Below are positions 27,552 to 35,425 of a stretch of DNA of 45,872 nt, piece by piece (positions within the stretch are counted from its first letter, which is position 1; the number at the start of each line of letters is the position of its first letter). The position numbers and the translations under genes are program-made. The notes below the pieces were generated by a model that was not told the origin of the DNA, did not search any database, and saw nothing but the letters and a program-made list of their open reading frames with translations. Origin of the DNA: an uncultured Acidobacteriota bacterium (GTDB lineage Bacteria; Acidobacteriota; Thermoanaerobaculia; Gp7-AA8); assembly GCA_937870635.1 (NCBI GenBank), contig CALMZP010000013.1:1-45872 (forward strand), given 5' to 3'.

Positions 27552-28041
27552 ATGAATCTGGAGGAACGGTTCGCTGTCTCGCTCGAGGGGCGGCGCGCGC
27601 TTGGCGTCCAGCTCCCGAACTCACTCGACCTGATCGATCTCTTCCTGGCGTGCGTCAGGCCGGGGGCGATCTTCGTGCCGATCAACGTCCTCTATCGCGA
27701 CCGCGAGCGCGATCACATTCTGCGCGATGCCGAACCGGCGCTCACGATCGAGTGGAGCGCGGGCGACCTCGCCCGCGAAGCGGAGAGGGAGAGCTCCGAA
27801 CCGCTGCGCAGGAGTTTCTCGATTTCAAGCCGTCGCTCTTCTTCGGTGTGCCGACGATGTACGTTCGCCTGCTCGACCCTGCTTCGTTCACGGAGGACGG
27901 ATATTTCCGAACCGGTGATCTCGCCACGCGATCCGAAGACGGCTACTACACCCTGCAGGGGAGAAAGAGCGATCTGATCATCTCCGGCGGGTTCAACATC
28001 GATCCGCGCGAGATCGAGGAGATGCTGGCCACGGGGGACGA
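27552..28041 (+). pseudogene. Collapsed acyl-CoA synthetase (AMP-forming ligase) pseudogene
   Basis: Fragments of a roughly 500-residue ligase occur in the right order but with large pieces missing. The start [18 protein letters not shown] jumps to [34 protein letters not shown] (frame 1), then, after a +1/-1 frame change near 27810, [21 protein letters not shown] jumps straight to [26 protein letters not shown] and ends at [12 protein letters not shown]. The AMP-binding TSGTTG-K loop and the C-terminal lysine domain are absent. At least four deletions and one frameshift are needed. A palindromic element sits at one deletion junction (27752-27778). The last residues abut the moaD-like 3' end. 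Confidence 0.82.
27752..27778 (+). repeat. Palindromic element, copy inside the ligase pseudogene
   Basis: GTGGAGCGCGGGCGA, CC, TCGCCCGCGA. It is read here as WSAGDLARE, right where the ligase sequence breaks off. The same element is in frame in treZ (WSAVDLARD) and, in another frame, in the amidohydrolase gene. Confidence 0.8.
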
Positions 28042-28323
28042 TCACCCTCCGCTGAGCGCAGGCAGGATGACGATCTCCGCGCCGTCGCGCACGGGGGCTT
28101 CGAGGCCACCGATGTAGCGGATGCTGTCGCCGTCCACGAAGATGTTCACGTGGGGACGGACTTCGCCGAGCTCCGTGACGACGCGGTCGCGCAGGCCGGG
28201 ACACTCACGCCAGAGCATCGCGAGCGCTTCGTTGACCGATCGCGCTTGCCCGCTCGTGCGGACGTCGCTGCGGTTCCCTGCGAACTCGCGGAGCGGGCCG
28301 GGGATGAGGAAATTGACGGCCAT
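28042..28323 (-). CDS. MoaD/ThiS-like beta-grasp protein
   Basis: 93 residues ending in LPALSGG: the C-terminal Gly-Gly of ubiquitin-like sulfur carriers. The body [49 protein letters not shown] is the MoaD-type fold. The ATG overlaps the stop of the BNR-propeller gene (ATGA), so the two proteins are made together. Molybdopterin or thiamine partners are not nearby, so a dedicated sulfur-carrier or conjugation role is possible but unproven. Confidence 0.9.
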   Translation of the reverse strand: MAVNFLIPGPLREFAGNRSDVRTSGQARSVNEALAMLWRECPGLRDRVVTELGEVRPHVNIFVDGDSIRYIGGLEAPVRDGAEIVILPALSGG

Positions 28324-29444
28324 CACGGCACGATCGCTGTCTTGACCGCGACGATCGGCGGAAGACCGTCGGCGATCGAGGTCCATGAACGCCCTTCGTC
28401 CGCGGATCCGAAGAGCTTGCCGCTGCGCGTCCCGAAGAACACCCCCGCCGGATCGAACGCGTCGACGGCCATGCCGTCGCGCAGCACGGTCTCGAACGCG
28501 TCGCTCTGCGGGAGCCCGCCAGTCATCGCTTCCCACCGCTGGCCGCCGTCGCGTGTCGCGTAGACGCGCAGCTTTCCTTCGGGAGTGCAGCGGAACTCAT
28601 CGGACTCGAGCGGCACGATCCACGCCTGATCGGGATTCCTCGGATGCGCCGCGATGGCGAAGCCGAAGTCGGAGGGAACGCCGTTGGCGACGTCCGTCCA
28701 GCTCTCCCCTCGATCGTCGCTGCGATAGAGGCCCCAGTGATTCTGCAGGAACATGCGGTCGGGCTTCTGCTTCGACTGCACGACTTTGTGCACGCACTGG
28801 CCGAACTCGGGATATTTGTCAGGGAGGAACTGCGCGCGTACTCCCTTGTTGGACGGCCGCCACGTGGCGCCGCCGTCTTCAGTCACGTACATGCCCGCGG
28901 TCGATACCGCGATGCGCATCTGTCCGGGCCGCTCGGGATCGAGCAGAATCGTGTGCAGGCACAGCCCGCCGCCGCCCGGCTCCCATCGCGGCCGCTGCGG
29001 ATGGTTCCAGAGACCTTCGTTCAGCGACCAGGTCTCTCCTGCATCGTGCGACACGAACACGGCCGCGGGCTCGACGCCTGCGTACAGCGTGTCGCGTTCC
29101 GAGTCGCGGCCGGGAACGATCTGCCAGATCTGCTTGAGTGCCGCTCCCGTCTCGGCCGGGAACTTGATGTTCGCCTCTTCCGGATTGGTCCAGGTGTGGC
29201 CGAAGTCGTCGCTCGCCCGGAGGACGCCACCCCAGTGCATGCTCTGCGGCCCGGCCCACAGCCGATGCCGGCCGGCGCGCGAGTCGAACGCCGCCGCGTA
29301 CACAGCGAAGCCGGGAAAGTAAGGCCCGCCCATCTCCCATTTCGCGCGACCCTTGTCCGCGCGAAAGAGAAACAGTCCCTTCATCGTCCCGACGAGGAGA
29401 AGGGCGTCGCCGCTCTTGGGGGAAACGTGTCTGGCGTCTGGCAT
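28323..29444 (-). CDS. BNR/sialidase-like beta-propeller protein
   Basis: 373 residues without a signal peptide. Several Asp-box repeats (S-x-D-x-G-x-T-W) are visible: SDDFGHTWTNPEE, SHDAGETWSLNE, TEDGGATWRPSN, SDDRGESWTDV, TRDGGQRWEAM, SADEGRSWTSI. These fit a six-bladed propeller as in sialidases and photosystem-II-stability factors. No sialidase catalytic set can be assigned with confidence, so the enzymatic role is open. It is translationally coupled to the MoaD-like gene, a pairing I recall from other bacteria. An AT-rich heptamer hairpin lies immediately upstream. Confidence 0.85.
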   Translation of the reverse strand: MPDARHVSPKSGDALLLVGTMKGLFLFRADKGRAKWEMGGPYFPGFAVYAAAFDSRAGRHRLWAGPQSMHWGGVLRASDDFGHTWTNPEEANIKFPAETGAALKQIWQIVPGRDSERDTLYAGVEPAAVFVSHDAGETWSLNEGLWNHPQRPRWEPGGGGLCLHTILLDPERPGQMRIAVSTAGMYVTEDGGATWRPSNKGVRAQFLPDKYPEFGQCVHKVVQSKQKPDRMFLQNHWGLYRSDDRGESWTDVANGVPSDFGFAIAAHPRNPDQAWIVPLESDEFRCTPEGKLRVYATRDGGQRWEAMTGGLPQSDAFETVLRDGMAVDAFDPAGVFFGTRSGKLFGSADEGRSWTSIADGLPPIVAVKTAIVP

Positions 29445-29448
29445 GGTG

Positions 29449-29534
29449 ATTTTAGATTTTGGATTTTGGATTTTGGATTAGCAAGCAGAACCCAAGAAAC
29501 AAATCCAAAATCTAAAATCCAAAATCCAAAATTG
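29449..29534. repeat. CCAAAAT heptamer inverted repeat
   Basis: The left arm (29449-29480) is ATTTTAGATTTTGG with repeated ATTTTGG units; the right arm (29501-29534) is the complement with CCAAAAT units. The loop of about 20 nt includes GCAAGCAGAACCC. It separates the BNR gene start from the ABC ATPase stop (29537). A sister copy is at 35236-35315. Confidence 0.88.
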
Positions 29535-29536
29535 CC

Positions 29537-30232
29537 CTACGCCGCCCCGGCGTGATCCGCGGTGATGCGGCCGTCGCGCACTTCCACCACCCGGCTGGCG
29601 CGCTTTGCCAGGGCGGGATCGTGCGTGATGATCACCAGGGTGCGGCCCTGCTTCCAGAGGTCGGTGAAGATCGACATGATGTCGCTGCCGCTCGTCGAGT
29701 CGAGGTTTCCCGTCGGCTCGTCGGCGAGCACGATGTCGGGGTCCATGGCCAGCGACCGTGCGATCGCCACGCGCTGCATCTGGCCGCCGGAAAGCTCGGT
29801 CGGCTTGTGATCGAGACGCTCACCCAGGCCGACGCGCGTGAGAAGCTCGGCCGCGCGCGCGCGCCGTTCCTTCGGCGACTTCCCGCCGAAAAGCATCGGC
29901 ATCTCCACGTTCTCCTGCGCGGAGATGTGGGGAAGCAGGTTGAAGTTCTGGAACACGAAGCCGACGCGGCGGTTGCGGATCTCGGCAAGCTGGTCACGAC
30001 TCACGCCGGCGACGTTCTCACCGCCGAGCTCGTAGACGCCGGACGACGCCGTGTCGAGACAGCCAAGAAGGTTCATGAGCGTCGATTTGCCGGAGCCGGA
30101 AGGTCCGACGATGGCGACCATCTCACCCTTCTTGACGTCGAGGTCGATGCCTTTCAGTGCTTCGACCTTCACCTTGCCGGTGTCGTACACCTTGCGAACT
30201 TCGGCCATTTTGATGATGGTGTCGTTTGCCAT
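29537..30232 (-). CDS. ABC transporter ATPase, LolD/MacB type
   Basis: 231 residues. Walker A GPSGSGKST, the Q-loop FVFQNFNLLPHISAQENVEMP, the signature LSGGQMQRVAIARSLAMDP, Walker B IVLADEPTGNLD and the switch His in ITHDP are all intact. This subfamily powers MacB-type exporters and lipoprotein release. It follows two MacB-like permease genes on the same strand (11 nt gap), completing a MacA-MacB-MacB-ATPase set. AGGAA lies before the ATG at 30232; longer in-frame starts overlap the permease gene and are rejected. Confidence 0.95.
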   Translation of the reverse strand: MANDTIIKMAEVRKVYDTGKVKVEALKGIDLDVKKGEMVAIVGPSGSGKSTLMNLLGCLDTASSGVYELGGENVAGVSRDQLAEIRNRRVGFVFQNFNLLPHISAQENVEMPMLFGGKSPKERRARAAELLTRVGLGERLDHKPTELSGGQMQRVAIARSLAMDPDIVLADEPTGNLDSTSGSDIMSIFTDLWKQGRTLVIITHDPALAKRASRVVEVRDGRITADHAGAA

Positions 30233-30243
30233 GAATTCCGTTC

Positions 30244-31500
30244 CTATTCGTACCGCAGCGTTGCCGCGGGATCGATTCGCGCCGCGCGGCGCGCGGGGAA
30301 GTAGCCGGCCAGCAGGCCGATGATGCCGAGGATCGCGGATGTGGCGATGCCGATCTGGATCGAGAGGGTGGGACGGCCGAGGAACGAGAGCACGCGGTTG
30401 CTTTCGATGTCGACCAGGCCGGTGAGTGCGACGAGCAGCGTGGCGATCACGATGCCCAGCGCTCCGCCGGTAAAGGTGTAGACGAGACCTTCCATCACGA
30501 ACGGCGTGATGATCCAGCGCGCCTTCGCGCCGAGAGCCATCTTGACGCCGATCTCGCGCGTCCGCTCCTTGACCACGGCGTACATGATGTTCGCCACGCC
30601 GACGCCGCCGATGATCAGCGTCAGTGCGCCGACGATCCCGAGGAAGATCTGGATGCCGAGGGTGAGGTTGCGGTTCATCTGAGCGGACTTGACGGTGTCC
30701 CACGTACCGAAGGCGCGGTCATCGGTAGGGTCGTACCCGAACTTCGGTCCCATCACTTCGTGGAACTTCTTGAGCGCGCCCTTCATCTCGCCGGGCGCAT
30801 GCGTCTCGATGACCATGACGTTGAGCCGGTCGCGTCCGAAGTGCGCTTTGAACGTGCTGATCGGAATGACCGCGTGGTCTTTGTCCGGGCCGCCGTATGC
30901 GCCCATCTGAATTTTCTTCTGCATCACGCCGATGACGGTGTACGGCGCGTTGCCGACGAGCAGCGTCTTTCCGACGGGATTCTCCTCGCCGAAGATGTCT
31001 TTCGCCAGCTCGTCGCCGAGGAAGACGACGCGGCGGCGCAGCTGCTCGTCGAGCGGGCCGAAGAACCGGCCGCCGGTCTGCGGGTAATGCTTGCGCGATT
31101 CGCCGTACGAATAGTTGGTGCCGATGACGCGGCCGTTCACCGTCTTGCGGCCGTAGGTCATGGAAACGCGCCAGTTGGTCAGCTCGCCGTGAACGCTCTT
31201 GAGCTCGGGCATGCGCGCGCGCAGGAACTCGACGTCGTCGGCGCGCGGGCGGATCGGGCGTCCGGGGGGAAGTCCTTTCCATCCCTTCGTCGTCTCGCCG
31301 GGCCACATCACCGAGATGTTCTCGCCCATGGCGCGGCGGTTCTTGTCCAGCTGCCGTTTCAGGCCCTCGCCGAATGCCAGCAGAAGAAGGATGGCGACGG
31401 TTCCCCACGCGATCGCGGCGATCGTCAGATAAGCGCGTTTCCGCTGGAGCTGCGAGGCCCGCTGGAACAGCGTGAAGATGATGTGCGCGTCAGTTTTCAT
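30244..31500 (-). CDS. MacB/FtsX-like ABC permease (second)
   Basis: 418 residues, four membrane helices in the MacB plan: one N-terminal (YLTIAAIAWGTVAILLLLAFGEGL), a large periplasmic MacB_PCD domain (about 60-280), then three C-terminal helices beginning with GIQIFLGIVGALTLIIGGVGVANIMYAVV. KERTREIGVKMALGAK is the FtsX-family coupling segment. No ATPase domain is fused. It starts inside the stop of the first permease (ATGA). The two permeases are similar (TFLGE and GRFFGPLDE/GRFINPIDE segments), so a heterodimer is likely. Confidence 0.93.
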   Translation of the reverse strand: MKTDAHIIFTLFQRASQLQRKRAYLTIAAIAWGTVAILLLLAFGEGLKRQLDKNRRAMGENISVMWPGETTKGWKGLPPGRPIRPRADDVEFLRARMPELKSVHGELTNWRVSMTYGRKTVNGRVIGTNYSYGESRKHYPQTGGRFFGPLDEQLRRRVVFLGDELAKDIFGEENPVGKTLLVGNAPYTVIGVMQKKIQMGAYGGPDKDHAVIPISTFKAHFGRDRLNVMVIETHAPGEMKGALKKFHEVMGPKFGYDPTDDRAFGTWDTVKSAQMNRNLTLGIQIFLGIVGALTLIIGGVGVANIMYAVVKERTREIGVKMALGAKARWIITPFVMEGLVYTFTGGALGIVIATLLVALTGLVDIESNRVLSFLGRPTLSIQIGIATSAILGIIGLLAGYFPARRAARIDPAATLRYE

Positions 31501-32726
31501 AGCTTCATCGCCACGACCGGGTCGAGCCGCGCTGCGTCGCGAGCGGGGAAGTACCCGGCCACCAGCCCGACGATGCCGAGCGCCACTGCCGTGAGCAGGG
31601 CCACGACGGGGGAGACTTCCGGCTTTCCGACGAACTCCTGGAGCTGTTCGGGAAAAATCGCGCACACCGAGAGCGCGATCGCGAATCCGAGCGCGCCGCC
31701 GAGTGCCGTGACCATCATCGTCTCGAGCAGGAACTGCGACAGGATCCAGCGCTGCTTCGCGCCGAGGGCCATCTTGATGCCGATCTCGCGCGTGCGCTCC
31801 TCGACCACGACGTTCATGATGTTGGAGACGCCGATGCCGCCCACGACGAGCGTCAGCACGCCGATGATGCCCAGGAAGGCATTGAAGGCGAGCATGAAGT
31901 TGTCGAAGAAGGCGAACTGCTCGGTCGTGTTCCAGATCGACAGCGCTTCCTTGTCGGACGGATCGAAACGCAGCCGTTTGGCGAACGCCGTCCGCACACG
32001 CTCGATGAGCTGATCGGTCTCGGCCGTATCCTCCGCCTGGAAGATCATGTTGTCGATGTATTTGTCGCCTGTGATCGCGCGGAACGTGGTGCCGGGGATG
32101 AACGCCTTCTCCTTGTCACGGCCGCTGTAGCTGGAGTCCTGTTCCTTCTTCGTCAGCACGCCGACGACCTGGAACGGCGAGCCGTTGAGGAGCACCGTTT
32201 TGCCGATCGGATCGGTCGTTCCGAAGATGTTCGTGGCGAGCTCGTCGCCGATGAAGATCACGCGGCGCTGCTGGTTCTCATCGATCGGATTGATGAACCG
32301 GCCGCCGGCCTTGGGGATCAGATTGCGCATCGGTCCGAAGACGTGCGAGACACCGGAGATGTCGACCGACAGCGTCCTGGTCCCGTAGTCCATCCGCAGG
32401 CTGGTCATGTACTCGCTCGAGATAGCGTTGAGCCCGCGGACCTCTTTTGCCACGGCCTGCAGGTCTTCCTCGCTGACGCGGATGCGGCGTCCTTTGCCCA
32501 GCCCTTCGAAAGGAACGGCGGTGAGGCCGGGCCATCCGATGACGATGCGGTCCCCGAGGCCGGCGGTGTTCTTGATCATCCGCTTGTGCAGGCCGGTGCC
32601 GAAGGCCAGCATGAGGCTGATCGCGACCGTGCCCCACACGATCCCGAAGATCGTGAGGAACGTGCGCAGCTTCTCGCCGCGCACGTCGCGGATCAGTTGC
32701 CGGAAGACGTCTTTGAACGTGACCAT
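31497..32726 (-). CDS. MacB/FtsX-like ABC permease (first)
   Basis: 409 residues with the same plan as its partner: FLTIFGIVWGTVAISLMLAFGTGL near the N-terminus, a periplasmic domain, and FLGIIGVLTLVVGGIGVSNIMNVVVEERTREIGIKMALGAK near the C-terminus. With the neighbouring permease and ATPase it would form a tripartite efflux or lipoprotein-handling machine that uses the MacA-like adaptor upstream. The gap to the adaptor gene (104 nt) is filled by a heptamer hairpin, unusual inside an operon. Confidence 0.93.
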   Translation of the reverse strand: MVTFKDVFRQLIRDVRGEKLRTFLTIFGIVWGTVAISLMLAFGTGLHKRMIKNTAGLGDRIVIGWPGLTAVPFEGLGKGRRIRVSEEDLQAVAKEVRGLNAISSEYMTSLRMDYGTRTLSVDISGVSHVFGPMRNLIPKAGGRFINPIDENQQRRVIFIGDELATNIFGTTDPIGKTVLLNGSPFQVVGVLTKKEQDSSYSGRDKEKAFIPGTTFRAITGDKYIDNMIFQAEDTAETDQLIERVRTAFAKRLRFDPSDKEALSIWNTTEQFAFFDNFMLAFNAFLGIIGVLTLVVGGIGVSNIMNVVVEERTREIGIKMALGAKQRWILSQFLLETMMVTALGGALGFAIALSVCAIFPEQLQEFVGKPEVSPVVALLTAVALGIVGLVAGYFPARDAARLDPVVAMKL

Positions 32727-32742
32727 CTTTTTCTCTCTGGGC

Positions 32743-32824
32743 CGGTTAACGGTTAACTGTTAACGAATCGTCTTTGCCACGCTTCGTTAACCGTTAACCG
32801 TTAACCGTTAACCGTTAACCGAAG
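32743..32824. repeat. GTTAACC heptamer inverted repeat inside the mac operon
   Basis: The left arm CGGTTAACGGTTAACTGTTAACGAA (32743-32767, contiguous units) and the right arm from 32781 (TTCGTTAACCG, then further GTTAACC units to 32824) pair across a short loop (TCGTCTTTGCCACGC). The unit is identical to that of the 18184-18423 element. It lies between the adaptor stop and the first permease start. Confidence 0.88.
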
Positions 32825-32830
32825 TACCTT

Positions 32831-33931
32831 TTACGAAATCTCTTTTGGTGGCCGCTCTACGATCTTGTCCCCTTTGCGGAGGCCTTGGACCACTTCGATG
32901 TTCAAGCCGTCGGAAACGCCGGTCTTGATCTCGACTTTCTTCGGCTCGGCCTTGGGTGAAGTGGCCGGCAGTTCGACCGTGGTCTTCTTGCCGCCGTCTT
33001 CGAATGCGACGAGACGCTCGGGAACGACGAGAACGTTCTTTTTCTCGCGGATGATGACGTCCGCGTTCGCCGAATAGCCGGCGCGAAGCGTGATCGTCTG
33101 TCCGGGAGTGAGCTCGATCTCGACGTCGAAGAGCGTCGCTCCTTCCTTCTGCTGCGCCTGCGGCGCGATGCGCGCGACTTTGCCGGTCACGACGTCCGTC
33201 GGAAGCGCGCCGACCTTGATGCGCGCCTCCATGCCGACCGAGAGCTTGCCGACATCGATCTCGTCGACGGTGCCCTTGAAGATCAGGTCGCTCATGTCGG
33301 CGATCGTGGCCATCTCCGTTCCGGGCTGATACGAAGTCAGCGGAACGATCGGATCGCCGGGATTGACGAGGCGGGTCAGCACCGTGCCGGCGGCCGGCGC
33401 GCGGATGATCGACTCTGTTCCCGCGGTGCTGGAGAGGTTGCCCTTCTGGACCAGCTCGCGATCCTGACGCGCCTTCTGAAGCGCGACGCGCGCCAGCTCA
33501 TACGCTTCTCTCTTCTGTTCGACGTCCGATTTCGGGAGCACGCCCTGACGGGTCAGCTCCGTCGCCCTCCGATAATCGCTCTCCGCGCGTCTGTACGACG
33601 CCTCGGCCGACTCGACGCGGCGATCGACTTCCGTTCTCTCGAGCGGCGTCGGATCGGGGCCGATCTCGAACAGCGGGTCGCCCGCCCGCACGGTGTCGCC
33701 GACCTCGACCATCGTCCTGCGAACGATGCCTGAGATCTTCGATTTCACCTGGAACTTCTGGCGTGGCTGGATCTGTCCGACTGCCACCGCTTTCTCGACG
33801 ATGGTGCCGGTCGTGACCTCGACGTGCTTGAGGCCGTTTGCATCTTTGTCGTTACGGGTCCATGCGTAGAGACCCGCGCTCGCTGCAGCGGCAACGATCA
33901 GGAACAGCAGCGTTTTCCATAGCTTCGACAT
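32831..33931 (-). CDS. MacA-like periplasmic adaptor of an ABC exporter
   Basis: 366 residues. There is an N-terminal membrane anchor (LWKTLLFLIVAAAASAGLYAW), a lipoyl half-motif (GIVRRTMVEVGDTVRAGDPLFEIG), an alpha-helical hairpin rich in Arg/Glu/Ala (about 100-170), the second half-motif (IIRAPAAGTVLTRLVNPGDPIVP), and C-terminal barrel domains ending GLRKGDKIVERPPKEIS. AGGAG lies 7 nt before the ATG at 33931. It is the first gene of the four-gene export operon and would bridge the permeases to an outer-membrane channel, which is not encoded here. Confidence 0.93.
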   Translation of the reverse strand: MSKLWKTLLFLIVAAAASAGLYAWTRNDKDANGLKHVEVTTGTIVEKAVAVGQIQPRQKFQVKSKISGIVRRTMVEVGDTVRAGDPLFEIGPDPTPLERTEVDRRVESAEASYRRAESDYRRATELTRQGVLPKSDVEQKREAYELARVALQKARQDRELVQKGNLSSTAGTESIIRAPAAGTVLTRLVNPGDPIVPLTSYQPGTEMATIADMSDLIFKGTVDEIDVGKLSVGMEARIKVGALPTDVVTGKVARIAPQAQQKEGATLFDVEIELTPGQTITLRAGYSANADVIIREKKNVLVVPERLVAFEDGGKKTTVELPATSPKAEPKKVEIKTGVSDGLNIEVVQGLRKGDKIVERPPKEIS

Positions 33932-34008
33932 ACGTCTTCTCCTGCCAGGGAGACGGAGCGGAACCGCCCCCCCGTTAGGCGTGATACGGGAGAAGATGGA
34001 AAGGGTTG

Positions 34009-35265
34009 CTAACCGTCCACCTCCGCCATGGCCACGCCGAGGAGGATGATCTTCTTGATGCCGCGATAGAACGGCTCGATCTCGCACGACTCGGTCAGGG
34101 CGTGGCTGTCGCGGCAGGGGGTGGTTCCCGTCGAGATGCCCGACACACCCGCGGCCAGCGCGGCGTTGACATGGTTCGTCGCCGTGGGGGTGATGGACGG
34201 GCTGGCGAAGCCGAGCGCTTCGTAGACTGCTTCGGCGCGGGTGACCAGCGGTCCTTCGCGGTGTCCCGGAATCATCGATGCCGCGCGCCGCGAGATCTCC
34301 TTCAGCTGGAACTTCATGCCGGCGCGCCGCGCTTCGGCCTCCGCGATGGCCACCGCGCGGCGCTCGAGGTCGGCCATGACCTCGTTCCTCACCGAGCGGA
34401 TGTCGATCGAGAACCACGCATCGGCCGCCTTCGCGTTGACGACGTCCGCGCCGCCGAGCATGCCGATGTTGAGGTTCGAATCATCGGGTACGCGGAGCTT
34501 GTAGATCCGATCGATGGCGCGCGCCATCGGCAGCGACGCGGAGTACGGCGGCGTGCGCGACCGCGTGTGTCCGCCGGGTCCGATGAAATGGAACTCGAAC
34601 CAGTTGATGCCGAGGCCGCCGTAGGTGAAGCCGGAGTAACCGCCGTCGAGGGCGATGAAGTGACCGATGCGGCCTTTGTTGTCGGCCAGGAACTGGTCGA
34701 CACCCTTGAATGACGTCTCTTCTTCCACGGTGAAGAGATACACGAGGTCGCCCTTCGTTGTGATGCCGGCGGCCTCGATCGCACGCGCGGCGGCGAGGAT
34801 CGCCTCCACGTTGCGGGTGTTGTCGCCGACGCCCGGCGCGTAGATGCGGCCGTCCTCGACGCGTGGCTCGATCGTGAGCTCCTGCTGGAAGACGGTGTCG
34901 AGGTGCGCGTCGATGACGACCGGCTGCGCGCCGCCCGTTCCCTTGCGGATTCCGATGACGTTGCCCGCCGCGTCGCGCCTCACGGAATCGAGGTTCATGG
35001 CGCGCAGCTGCTGCTCGACATAGGTGGCACGTTCCGTCTCGCGTCCGGATGGTGCGTGGATGCGGGTCAGGGTGATCCACTCCTGAAGGATGTGCTCGCG
35101 GTTGCGCTCGACATGATCGAAGGCGGCGGCGATCTCCGGACGGGCCGCCAGCTGCTGCGCCCGCTGCAACTCGGCCGGGTCGACGGGAGGGCGGGAGGTG
35201 GTCGTGCACGCAGCAAGCAGGAGGACAGCGAGTGCGATTTTGGATTTTGTATTTTGGATTTTCAT
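34009..35265 (-). CDS. M20 family zinc peptidase, lipoprotein
   Basis: 418 residues. Metal ligands follow the M20 order: His121 and Asp123 in DAHLDT, Asp148 in GVGDNTRN, the Glu pair in TVEEET (about 181-182), Asp in ALDGG and a late His in SHALTES. It looks like a PepT or tripeptidase-type enzyme. The leader MKIQNTKSKIALAVLLLAAC ends in the lipobox LAAC, so the protein is membrane-anchored in the periplasm. The first nine codons, including the ATG and the positively charged n-region, are written by a CCAAAAT heptamer repeat arm. It is divergent from the amidohydrolase gene (160 nt). Confidence 0.9.
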   Translation of the reverse strand: MKIQNTKSKIALAVLLLAACTTTSRPPVDPAELQRAQQLAARPEIAAAFDHVERNREHILQEWITLTRIHAPSGRETERATYVEQQLRAMNLDSVRRDAAGNVIGIRKGTGGAQPVVIDAHLDTVFQQELTIEPRVEDGRIYAPGVGDNTRNVEAILAAARAIEAAGITTKGDLVYLFTVEEETSFKGVDQFLADNKGRIGHFIALDGGYSGFTYGGLGINWFEFHFIGPGGHTRSRTPPYSASLPMARAIDRIYKLRVPDDSNLNIGMLGGADVVNAKAADAWFSIDIRSVRNEVMADLERRAVAIAEAEARRAGMKFQLKEISRRAASMIPGHREGPLVTRAEAVYEALGFASPSITPTATNHVNAALAAGVSGISTGTTPCRDSHALTESCEIEPFYRGIKKIILLGVAMAEVDG

Positions 35266-35315
35266 GGTGCCGGTCCACAATCCCACAATCAAATCCAAAA
35301 TCCAAAATCCAAAAT
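35236..35315. repeat. CCAAAAT heptamer inverted repeat overlapping the M20 gene start
   Basis: The left arm (35236-35265) lies within the first codons of the peptidase gene on the minus strand; the right arm (35291-35315) is AAATCCAAAATCC and further units. The loop holds CCACAATCCCACAATC. Same family as 29449-29534. The rest of the gap to 35425 shows only a GAGGAG ribosome site for the next gene. Confidence 0.88.
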
Positions 35316-35425
35316 GACCCGATTCCTCGCAATCTCCCTCTCACTCCTTCTCACCTTCCTCTCTTTGCCGCCACCATGACCGCCATCCAGCCCAGAGCCG
35401 ACATCGTCTATTGAGAGGAGTTTCT

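Noticed and set aside
27048-27977. A 309-residue plus-strand protein spanning the aldolase and ligase
   Set aside because: The first part is antisense to the class II aldolase; the rest is the ligase remnant in one of its two frames.
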